Assembly: GCA_900553355.1 (NCBI GenBank)
Contig: USDK01000016.1
Location: forward strand, 1 to 48,482
Direction of reading: 5' to 3'
Length of the DNA stretch: 48,482 nt
DNA from: an uncultured Lachnospiraceae bacterium
GTDB lineage: Bacteria > Bacillota > Clostridia > Lachnospirales > Lachnospiraceae
Shown: in pieces, positions 41,632 to 48,482 of the stretch
Layout: each line of letters starts with the position of its first letter
Position numbering within the stretch: position 1 is the stretch's first letter
Notes under the pieces: generated by a model
Databases searched by the model: none
What the model saw: only the letters and a program-made list of their open reading frames with translations
What the model was told of the DNA's origin: nothing
Position numbers and translations under genes: made by a program

Positions 41632-43446
41632 GTGGCAGGAATAGAGCAGAAGAATATACGGAATTTTTGTATTATCGCGCATATTGATCATGGGAAATCC
41701 ACCCTGGCAGACCGTATCATAGAGATGACCGGCCTTTTGACCAGCCGTGAGATGCAGTCTCAGGTACTGGACAACATGGATCTGGAACGGGAGAGAGGCA
41801 TTACGATCAAAGCCCAGGCAGTCCGGACGGTCTACCAGGCGAAAGACGGGGAAGAATATATTTTTAATCTGATCGATACGCCGGGGCATGTGGATTTTAA
41901 CTATGAAGTGTCCAGAAGTCTGGCAGCCTGCGACGGCGCCATCCTGGTAGTGGATGCGGCTCAGGGCGTGGAAGCCCAGACATTGGCCAATGTCTATCTG
42001 GCCCTTGATCATGATCTGGATGTTATGCCCGTGATCAATAAGATCGACCTGCCAAGTGCCGATCCAGACCGGGTCATCGAAGAGATTGAGGATGTGATCG
42101 GAATCGAGGCGGAGGATGCCCCGCGGATCTCGGCGAAGACAGGGCAGAATGTAGAAGAGGTGCTGGAGCAGATTGTGGAGAAGATTCCCGCACCCGAAGG
42201 AGATCCGGATGCTCCTCTTCAGGCTCTGATCTTTGACTCCCTGTACGATTCTTATAAGGGCGTGATCGTGTTCTGCCGGATCAAAGAAGGCCGTGTGAAA
42301 AAAGGGACGCCAATTCGTATGATGGCAACCGGGGCAAAGGCGGAGGTTGTAGAAGTTGGCTATTTTGGAGCCGGACAGTTTATTCCCTGCGAGGAGCTTG
42401 CAGCCGGAATGGTAGGTTATATCACGGCCAGTCTGAAAAATGTAAAGGATACCCGGGTGGGAGATACGATCACCAATGCGGAACATCCCTGCGCCGAGCC
42501 GCTGCCCGGCTATAAGAAGGTGAATCCCATGGTGTATTGCGGGATGTATCCGGCTGACGGAGCCAAGTATCCGGATCTGAGAGATGCCCTGGAAAAGCTG
42601 CAGCTTAACGATGCTTCTCTTCAGTTTGAGCCGGAGACTTCTGTTGCTCTGGGATTTGGTTTCCGCTGCGGATTCCTGGGACTTCTGCATCTGGAGATCA
42701 TCCAGGAGCGTCTGGAGAGGGAGTATAATCTGGATCTGGTGACGACAGCTCCGGGTGTTATCTATAAGGTTCATAAGACCAACGGCGAAGTTATCGAACT
42801 GACCAATCCTTCGAATCTGCCGGATCCTTCTGAGATCGAATATATGGAGGAGCCGATCGTAAAGGCGGAGATCATGGTGACGTCAGAGTTTATCGGGGCA
42901 ATCATGGAACTGTGCCAGGAAAGACGAGGCGTCTATGACGGCATGGAATATATGGAAGAGACCCGCGCAGTGCTGCGCTATCACCTTCCGCTCAACGAGA
43001 TCATCTATGATTTCTTTGACGCGCTGAAATCCAGATCCAGAGGATATGCGTCCTTTGATTATGAGATGGACGGTTATGTACAGTCGGATCTGGTAAAACT
43101 CGATATTCTGATCAATAAAGAAGAGGTGGACGCTTTGTCCTTTATCGTCCATGCAGATACTGCCTATGAGCGTGGAAGAAAGATGTGCGAGAAACTGAAG
43201 GAGGAGATTCCAAGACAGCTCTTTGAGATTCCGATCCAGGCGGCCATTGGCAGCAAGATCATCGCCAGAGAGACGGTAAAGGCTATGCGTAAAGACGTGC
43301 TGGCAAAATGTTACGGCGGCGACATCACCCGAAAGAAAAAGCTTCTGGAAAAGCAGAAGGAAGGAAAGAAGAGGATGCGCCAGGTGGGCAATGTAGAAAT
43401 CCCTCAGAAAGCATTTATGAGCGTATTGAAGCTGGATGATAAGTAA
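41632..43446 (+). CDS. lepA: Elongation factor 4 (LepA)
   Basis: Ribosome-associated GTPase that back-translocates or aids assembly. 604 residues, starting with GTG at 41632 after GGAAAGGG. G1 AHIDHGKST (16-24), switch II DTPGHVDF, G4 NKIDLPSADP, and the LepA-specific C-terminus ending KKRMRQVGNVEIPQKAF. The last base overlaps the hemW start (TAATG). Confidence 0.97.
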   Translation: MAGIEQKNIRNFCIIAHIDHGKSTLADRIIEMTGLLTSREMQSQVLDNMDLERERGITIKAQAVRTVYQAKDGEEYIFNLIDTPGHVDFNYEVSRSLAACDGAILVVDAAQGVEAQTLANVYLALDHDLDVMPVINKIDLPSADPDRVIEEIEDVIGIEAEDAPRISAKTGQNVEEVLEQIVEKIPAPEGDPDAPLQALIFDSLYDSYKGVIVFCRIKEGRVKKGTPIRMMATGAKAEVVEVGYFGAGQFIPCEELAAGMVGYITASLKNVKDTRVGDTITNAEHPCAEPLPGYKKVNPMVYCGMYPADGAKYPDLRDALEKLQLNDASLQFEPETSVALGFGFRCGFLGLLHLEIIQERLEREYNLDLVTTAPGVIYKVHKTNGEVIELTNPSNLPDPSEIEYMEEPIVKAEIMVTSEFIGAIMELCQERRGVYDGMEYMEETRAVLRYHLPLNEIIYDFFDALKSRSRGYASFDYEMDGYVQSDLVKLDILINKEEVDALSFIVHADTAYERGRKMCEKLKEEIPRQLFEIPIQAAIGSKIIARETVKAMRKDVLAKCYGGDITRKKKLLEKQKEGKKRMRQVGNVEIPQKAFMSVLKLDDK

Positions 43447-44552
43447 TGAGACCTTTAGAATTATATCTTCATATACCGTTTTGTGTACAGAAATGTAAAT
43501 ATTGTGATTTCCTGTCCGCTCCGGCATCGTTAAGGGAGCGGCAGGATTATGTGGAGAGCCTTTGTCAGAAGATCCGGTCTTACCGGAATCTGGCGAAGGC
43601 TTATCATGTTGTCAGCATCTTTATCGGCGGAGGAACGCCGTCTCTTCTTTCTTCCCGGCAGATGGAGGGGATCGTAAAGGCCTTGAAGAGCACGTTTGAG
43701 ATGGATCCGGATGTGGAATTTACGGTGGAAGCAAATCCCGGAACTCTTTCCCTGGAAAAGCTTCAGGGATACAGAAGGCTTGGAATCAACCGGCTCAGTC
43801 TGGGGCTGCAGTCTACGAAGGAAGAAGAACTTCGGTGCCTCGGAAGGATCCACAGCTTCGGGGAGTTCCTGGAAAGCTTCCGGCAGGCGAGAGATGCGGG
43901 ATTTACAAATATTAATGTGGATCTGATGTCCGGGATCCCGGGGCAGACTCTGGAAAGCTGGGAAGAAAGTCTTAAGACGGTAGCCGGGCTTGGTCCGGAA
44001 CATATTTCTGCCTATGGTCTGATCATCGAGGAGGGAACGCCTTTCTACGAAATGTATGGAGAACATGGCAGCAGAAAGGAAGGGCATGAAGAAGATCTTC
44101 CGGATGAGGAAACAGACCGCAGGATGTATCATCGTACAAAGGAAATCCTGCGAGAATATGGATATGAAAGGTACGAGATCTCCAACTATGCCAGGCCAGG
44201 CTATGAGTGCCGCCATAATCTGGGATACTGGGAACGGACGGAATATCTGGGGATCGGAGCCGGGGCAGCGTCGCTGATCGATAACCAGCGGTGGAATGAA
44301 GGGGAGGAAAAGACTTCCCTGTCCCGGGAGGATCAGATGGAAGAGTATATGTTTTTAGGACTGCGTAAAATGGAAGGGGTATCAAAGGATAAGTTCCGGC
44401 AGTTGTTTGGCTGTGAGATGGAAGCAGTCTATGGAAGCGTGCTGGAGAGTATGTACGAAAAAAATCTCCTGGAATCATCCGGAGATTTTGTACGGCTGAC
44501 AGAGCTGGGGATCGATGTCAGCAATTATGTAATGAGCGAATTTCTGCTATAA
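43446..44552 (+). CDS. hemW: Heme chaperone HemW (radical SAM, coproporphyrinogen oxidase-like)
   Basis: 368 residues with the radical SAM motif C13-x3-C17-x2-C20 (PFCVQKCKYCDF), GGGTPS and a C-terminal HemN-like wing domain. HemW inserts heme into target proteins. Coupled to lepA by TAATG. It ends 6 bases into the convergent DUF4364 gene. Confidence 0.93.
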   Translation: MRPLELYLHIPFCVQKCKYCDFLSAPASLRERQDYVESLCQKIRSYRNLAKAYHVVSIFIGGGTPSLLSSRQMEGIVKALKSTFEMDPDVEFTVEANPGTLSLEKLQGYRRLGINRLSLGLQSTKEEELRCLGRIHSFGEFLESFRQARDAGFTNINVDLMSGIPGQTLESWEESLKTVAGLGPEHISAYGLIIEEGTPFYEMYGEHGSRKEGHEEDLPDEETDRRMYHRTKEILREYGYERYEISNYARPGYECRHNLGYWERTEYLGIGAGAASLIDNQRWNEGEEKTSLSREDQMEEYMFLGLRKMEGVSKDKFRQLFGCEMEAVYGSVLESMYEKNLLESSGDFVRLTELGIDVSNYVMSEFLL

Positions 44553-45059
44553 AAGCTGGGCCATGATAGCAGCATAGATTTCTTCATTTTTCTGCTGCCA
44601 GTTGTTGGCAATCGTCTCGGCCTCGCTTTCTGTAGGGGCAGTCACTGTCAGATCGATGAGAGGAACGCCCTGTTCCAGTACCTGACAATGGACAGAATAC
44701 TCCCGGTTGGTATTGCGGTAGTAGTCCGATTTCACAGAGACTTCGTTTTTTAATTCGTATTTCTTCTCTTTTAAGAAGGTGTCGATATCATGCTGAATAG
44801 CAGGAGAGATATCGTTCTTAAAAAAGTGAAGTGTCTCGGAGCCCTCTTCCGTCAGGTGATAGAAGGTACGGCTGTGGGTGGATTCCTCCCGGATAAAGCC
44901 GGACTCAATAAGCTCGGAAAGCGCCTGCTGGAGCTTAAAATAAGTCGTGTATCCTTCATCTAAGATAAACTCTGAAATCTGTGAGTTTGTCAGTGGAAAA
45001 TCCACCTTGTTCAACATGTATAAAATGATCAGTTTATATAATTTAAATGTGGACGTCAT
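44547..45059 (-). CDS. DUF4364-family protein
   Basis: A 170-residue protein with an N-terminal winged-helix-like region (KLIILYMLNKVDFPLTNSQISEFIL..GYTTYFKLQQALSELIESGFI) and a C-terminal beta domain with YSVHCQVLEQGVPLIDLTVTAP. DUF4364 proteins resemble small transcription factors but have no known role. The ATG at 45059 (AAAGGAG) is preferred to an upstream in-frame ATG at 45089, and it overlaps the upstream radical SAM gene by 17 bases. Confidence 0.78.
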   Translation of the reverse strand: MTSTFKLYKLIILYMLNKVDFPLTNSQISEFILDEGYTTYFKLQQALSELIESGFIREESTHSRTFYHLTEEGSETLHFFKNDISPAIQHDIDTFLKEKKYELKNEVSVKSDYYRNTNREYSVHCQVLEQGVPLIDLTVTAPTESEAETIANNWQQKNEEIYAAIMAQLL

Positions 45060-45984
45060 GTAAAAACTCCTTTCCCTGCCACAGGTCATGTTCTTTTAGA
45101 TAATGCTGAAGCTGATTCAGTACCCGGCGTTTGTCGAGAGACCACTCAGGAGCGATCAGAAGATCTCTGGGTCCGTCTCCGGTCAGCCGGTGGATGACGA
45201 TATCCGGCCGGAGGATGACAAGACATCTGCTGAGAATTTCGATGTATTCCTCCATGGAAGGCAGATGAAACGGTTCCGTTTCATAAAGGACGGCCAGGTC
45301 TGTGCCCTTCAGTACGTGCAGAAGCTGAAATTTGATCCCCTGGATGTCCAGAGTGTTCAGATACCGGACTGTGTCGAGATTCATTGATAAGTCTTCTCCA
45401 GGGAGGCCGATGATCGTATGGACGATCACGGTAAGGCCTCTGGCACGGAGACGGGAGACGGCATTTTCAAACACAGGAAGCTGATAACCCCGACGGATCA
45501 GACAGGCGGTTGCCTCATGGATCGTCTGTAGTCCCAGTTCCACCCAGACGGGCTTGACCTGATTTAATTCAGCCAGAAGATCCAGCACATCATCCTCCAG
45601 GCAGTCTGGCCTGGTGGCAATGGAGAGGATGCGGATATCCGGATGAACGATGGCTTCAGAGAACAGGCGTCTCAGCCTGTCCACAGGTGCGTAGGTGTTG
45701 GTGTATGCCTGAAAATAAGCGATGTACCCATCCCCATGATATTTGGCGGCAGTCTGGGCTTTTCCCCGGTCAATCTGTTCTGTAACAGACAGACACCGGT
45801 CCTCGGCAAAATCCCCTGAACCTCCCTGACTGCAGAAGATACAGCCCCGGGTCCCCAAAGTGCCGTCCCGGTTCGGGCAGGTCATGTTTCCATCCAGTGA
45901 AATTTTATAAAATTTTTCTCCGAATGTTGAGCGCAGCTCATAGTCCAGAGAATGATATCTTTTTTCATTCCATTGCTTTTTCAT
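45043..45984 (-). CDS. TIGR01212-type radical SAM protein (YhcC-like)
   Basis: 313 residues, with an unusual cysteine triad C36-x11-C48-x2-C51 (CPNRDGTLGTRGCIFC), typical of the YhcC/TIGR01212 family, then AYFQAYTNTYAP and GLPGED. Function unknown, perhaps in RNA modification. The ATG at 45984 lacks a strong ribosome site and lies close to the predicted transcription start. The downstream DUF4364 gene overlaps it, so both are one operon. Confidence 0.88.
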   Translation of the reverse strand: MKKQWNEKRYHSLDYELRSTFGEKFYKISLDGNMTCPNRDGTLGTRGCIFCSQGGSGDFAEDRCLSVTEQIDRGKAQTAAKYHGDGYIAYFQAYTNTYAPVDRLRRLFSEAIVHPDIRILSIATRPDCLEDDVLDLLAELNQVKPVWVELGLQTIHEATACLIRRGYQLPVFENAVSRLRARGLTVIVHTIIGLPGEDLSMNLDTVRYLNTLDIQGIKFQLLHVLKGTDLAVLYETEPFHLPSMEEYIEILSRCLVILRPDIVIHRLTGDGPRDLLIAPEWSLDKRRVLNQLQHYLKEHDLWQGKEFLHDVHI

Positions 45985-45995
45985 ATCTGCATTTT

Positions 45996-46024
45996 ATCAT
46001 ACCATTACAAATCTGGCATTTCAA
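45996..46024 (-). promoter_or_regulatory. Promoter of the YhcC-like/DUF4364 operon
   Basis: Minus strand: TTGAAA (46019-46024), 17-base spacer, TATGAT (45996-46001) with a TGG extension. The expected start site is only about 4 bases before the ATG. Confidence 0.65.
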
Positions 46025-46035
46025 TAAAAAAAGTC

Positions 46036-46064
46036 TTTAAAAAGAGATACCTTTGTAGTATAAT
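46036..46064 (+). promoter_or_regulatory. Probable promoter of rho
   Basis: TATAAT (46059-46064) with a weak TTTAAA (46036-46041) at 17 bases. A direct repeat ATACCTTTGTA (46047-46057, 46063-46073) flanks the -10 box. Confidence 0.5.
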
Positions 46065-46166
46065 ACCTTTGTATTTATTTCAAGTCGTATCGACATTGTA
46101 TCCCGAACTTATAGATAGAAAAATGAAAAGCATCATTGAAGCGAAGATATAGAAAGGATAGAAATC

Positions 46167-47501
46167 ATGAGAGAAAAATATGAATCACTGCCTCTGGCGA
46201 CCTTGAAGGATCTTGCGAAGGCAAGAGGATTGAAGGGCGTTTCTGCGATGAAAAAGGCAGAGGTGATCGAGCGCATGCTGGAAGAAGACGAAAAGGAAAA
46301 GCAGGCTGAGAGAGAGACAGTCAAAGAGATGTCGGCCAATACAGGGGATAAAGATATCCATGACATTGACAAGCTGGACAGCGGAGTAAAGGCTCATGGG
46401 ATCCTGGAGGTTCTGCCGGACGGATATGGGTTCATCCGGAGTGCCAATTATCTGCCAGGGGAGAATGACGTCTATGTGTCTCCCTCCCAGATCCGTAAGT
46501 TTAACCTGAAGACAGGGGATATCCTGGAAGGACATACCAGGATCAAGACACAGCAGGAAAAGTTCAGCGCACTTTTATATCTTACAAAGATCAACGAGAT
46601 CGATCCGATGAAGGCGGTCCGCAGATCTAATTTTGAAGATATGACGCCGATCTTCCCAAATGAGAGGCTGCGCCTGGAGTCAGGACGGACCAGCACGGCT
46701 ATGCGGATCGTGGATCTTTTGTCTCCGATCGGAAAAGGGCAGAGAGGGATGATCGTATCTCCGCCGAAAGCCGGTAAGACCACACTGTTAAAGCAGGTGG
46801 CATTGTCCGTGAGGAAGAATAATCCGGAGATCCATCTTCTCATCCTGCTGATCGACGAACGGCCGGAGGAAGTGACGGATATCAAGGAGACGATCGAAGG
46901 AGAGAATGTAGAAGTAATTTACTCCACTTTTGATGAGCTTCCCGAACATCATAAACGGGTGTCGGAGATGGTGATCGAGAGAGCCAAGAGGCTTGTGGAG
47001 CATAAAAAAGACGTAATGATCCTTCTGGACAGTATCACCAGGCTGGCAAGAGCCTATAATCTGACTGTTCCGCCATCAGGAAGGACACTGTCCGGAGGTC
47101 TGGATCCTGCAGCTCTCCACATGCCGAAGCGCTTTTTTGGAGCAGCCCGGAATATGAGAGAGGGAGGAAGCCTTACCATCCTGGCGACAGCCCTTGTGGA
47201 TACCGGAAGCAAGATGGATGATGTCATCTATGAGGAATTCAAAGGAACCGGCAATATGGAGCTTGTTCTTGACCGCAAGCTTCAGGAGAAACGGGTTTTC
47301 CCGGCCATCGACATTCAGAAATCCGGTACCAGACGAGAAGATCTGCTTCTGAGCAAAGACGAGCAGGAAGCTGTATATATTATGCGAAAGGCTCTTAACG
47401 GAATGAAGTCTGATGAGGCAGTGGAACAGATCCTGAACATGTTTGCACGTACTGCAAATAATGCTGAATTTGTGCAAATGGTAAAAAAACAGAAATTGTA
47501 A
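46167..47501 (+). CDS. rho: Transcription termination factor Rho
   Basis: Hexameric RNA helicase that ends transcription. 444 residues: Rho_N-like helices (LPLATLKDLAKARGLKG), an acidic linker, an RNA-binding cold-shock domain (GILEVLPDGYGFIRS), and an ATPase with P-loop PPKAGKT (199-205) and LLDSITRLARA. Rho and the rpmE-DUF1385 pair form a common Clostridia block. The start ATG at 46167 follows GAAAGGA. Often autoregulated; the 165-base upstream region is short. Confidence 0.97.
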   Translation: MREKYESLPLATLKDLAKARGLKGVSAMKKAEVIERMLEEDEKEKQAERETVKEMSANTGDKDIHDIDKLDSGVKAHGILEVLPDGYGFIRSANYLPGENDVYVSPSQIRKFNLKTGDILEGHTRIKTQQEKFSALLYLTKINEIDPMKAVRRSNFEDMTPIFPNERLRLESGRTSTAMRIVDLLSPIGKGQRGMIVSPPKAGKTTLLKQVALSVRKNNPEIHLLILLIDERPEEVTDIKETIEGENVEVIYSTFDELPEHHKRVSEMVIERAKRLVEHKKDVMILLDSITRLARAYNLTVPPSGRTLSGGLDPAALHMPKRFFGAARNMREGGSLTILATALVDTGSKMDDVIYEEFKGTGNMELVLDRKLQEKRVFPAIDIQKSGTRREDLLLSKDEQEAVYIMRKALNGMKSDEAVEQILNMFARTANNAEFVQMVKKQKL

Positions 47502-47565
47502 TGTTCACAAAAAACACCGTGCAGAATATTATCTGGGATTAGTTTTAGAAATTTTTATAAATAAC

Positions 47566-47594
47566 TTGCATTTCTCAGAACCCCATGCTATAAT
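47566..47594 (+). promoter_or_regulatory. Promoter of rpmE
   Basis: TTGCAT (47566-47571), 17-base spacer, TATAAT (47589-47594) with an extended TG. Confidence 0.72.
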
Positions 47595-47669
47595 CAATAG
47601 GCTGTGTAAAGTGTGAATTCGTCAGATTCAACGCAAATAAAATAGAATAAATATAGAGAGGTGAAAATC

Positions 47670-47873
47670 ATGAGAGAAGGAATCCATCCGAATTACTATC
47701 AGGCAACTGTAACCTGCAACTGCGGTAATACTTTTGTAACAGGATCTACCAAGCAGGACATCCACGTAGAAATCTGCTCCAAATGTCATCCGTTCTATAC
47801 AGGACAGCAGAAAGCTAGTCAGGCTCGTGGACGTATCAATAAGTTCAATGAGAAATACGGTCTGAATAAATAA
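47670..47873 (+). CDS. rpmE: 50S ribosomal protein L31
   Basis: 67 residues, of the zinc-binding (C+) type: C16, C18, C36 and C39 (CNC, CSKC), with MREGIHPNYYQATVTC opening and HPFYTGQQK. The ATG at 47670 follows AGAGGTG; a GTG three codons upstream is not needed. It has its own promoter and terminator. Confidence 0.96.
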   Translation: MREGIHPNYYQATVTCNCGNTFVTGSTKQDIHVEICSKCHPFYTGQQKASQARGRINKFNEKYGLNK

Positions 47874-47893
47874 TTTGAATATTACTGAATGAG

Positions 47894-47926
47894 AAGGTTG
47901 AGGTTGGGAAATCTCAACCTTTCTTT
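47894..47926 (+). terminator. Possible terminator after rpmE
   Basis: Nine-bp stem AAGGTTGAG/CTCAACCTT (47894-47902, 47913-47921) followed by TCTTT, a weak T-tract; partial read-through into DUF1385 is likely. Confidence 0.65.
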
Positions 47927-47942
47927 GTAACTGGAGGATAAA

Positions 47943-48482
47943 ATGAAACCATCCAATATCGGTGGACAAGCTGTAATGGAAGGCATTATGATGCGCCATA
48001 AGGATAAATACTCCATTGCAGTACGACGTCCTGATAAAGAAATTGAAGTAAAAGTGGAAGATTATAAATGCATTTTCGGGAAAGCCAGGATCTGGCGGAA
48101 ACCGATCATCCGCGGAATGGTAAGCTTTATCGATTCTCTGGTAACCGGAACGAAATGCCTTATGTATTCAGCTGAAATTGCAGGTGATGAGGAGGACGAG
48201 GAAGAGACCAGGAAGAATGCTGCTCTTTCTCCAGAAGAACTGAAAGCCAAGAAGAAAAAAGAGGACAAGGCATTTAAAGCCTTGCTCTATGTAACTGTAG
48301 CCATTTCTATTGTAATTTCCATTGCAGCCTTTATGCTGCTTCCTTATGCACTGGCCAGTCTTTGCCGTAAAGTAGGCGCTTCGGAAGTGGTGGTTACCAT
48401 TGTGGAAGCGTTTGTGAAGCTGGGTCTGTTTATGGGATACATGATTCTGATCTCCAGAATGAAGGATATTCAGAGAACCTTT
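47943..48482 (+). CDS. DUF1385 membrane protein (cut by the window edge)
   Basis: The frame is open from the ATG at 47943 (GGAGG upstream) through the window end: 180 residues without a stop. It opens KPSNIGGQAVMEGIMMRHKD, the DUF1385 signature, with membrane helices later (ALLYVTVAISIVISIAAFMLL). In Clostridia it usually sits between rpmE and prmC/prfA, which would be just outside. Function unknown. Confidence 0.9.
   Translation, partial: MKPSNIGGQAVMEGIMMRHKDKYSIAVRRPDKEIEVKVEDYKCIFGKARIWRKPIIRGMVSFIDSLVTGTKCLMYSAEIAGDEEDEEETRKNAALSPEELKAKKKKEDKAFKALLYVTVAISIVISIAAFMLLPYALASLCRKVGASEVVVTIVEAFVKLGLFMGYMILISRMKDIQRTF

Noticed and set aside
41416..42774. Long minus-strand open frame opposite lepA (also others opposite natA, argJ and argD)
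   Set aside because: They lie inside well-supported plus-strand genes, have no ribosome sites and read as low-complexity, His/Ser/Arg-rich protein.
1..48482. CRISPR array, prophage, transposase or defence island
   Set aside because: No regularly spaced repeats, integrases, tails or nucleases of those kinds were seen; genes are mostly core functions.

Overview
The window looks like the chromosome of a spore-forming, Gram-positive member of the Clostridia, most likely Lachnospiraceae. The grounds are: moderate GC with strong AGGAGG-type ribosome sites; sporulation-linked proteins (YlmC/YmxH-type PRC barrel, CotF-like coat proteins, a GerMN lipoprotein); NrdR; a Rho/L31/DUF1385 block; and Firmicutes-style TTGACA-N17-TATAAT promoters. 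This placement rests on gene content and family recognition, not on a database search. No phage, transposase, rRNA or CRISPR array is visible, and no gene-free stretch exceeds 300 bases.

Layout. 1-5100: the 5' part of a tRNA-Pro(GGG), a divergent DapB-like reductase, an NMN-adenylyltransferase-like protein, a carbamate-kinase-like protein, a small ferredoxin and a NatAB-like ABC exporter. 5100-9900: a housekeeping run (YlmC/YmxH, nrdR, truA, exonuclease III), an SDR reductase, a MESH1-like HD hydrolase and a DUF1848 protein. 9900-15200: a YtrA-type GntR/ABC operon with a clear operator, an orphan 114-residue protein, a solo prepilin peptidase, a YwaF-like membrane protein, an EamA transporter and dtd. 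Two related palindromic repeats lie just after stop codons here (9877-9924, 15117-15162). 15200-24800: a MarR-controlled heterodimeric ABC exporter, a YfbR-like HD phosphohydrolase, a CotF-like pair, a class I amidotransferase, an M19 dipeptidase and a DUF5107-TPR gene broken by an in-frame TGA.

24800-33060 is an arginine block. argG is on the minus strand and argC-GNAT-argJ-argB-argD on the plus strand, separated by a PadR plus HAAS-SEDS membrane protein unit. A shared 14-mer upstream of argG and argC looks like an ArgR operator. argJ recycles the acetyl group, so the operon encodes the cyclic ornithine route; argF and argH are not in the window. 33060-39540: a YdcZ-like transporter, a ComEA lipoprotein, an OmpR-type two-component pair, a GerMN lipoprotein and a comEC reading frame broken by what look like three single-base contractions. 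39540-48482: a cysteine-rich FMN oxidase, holA, lepA, hemW, DUF4364 and YhcC-like genes, then rho, rpmE and DUF1385 (cut by the window edge).

Most of the window is ordinary core chromosome. The items most worth a second look are the palindromic repeat pair with unrelated but self-complementary flanks, the two broken genes, the PadR/HAAS-SEDS unit, the HD/DUF1848 pair, the dual ArgR-box hairpin and the MarR palindrome that also looks like a terminator.
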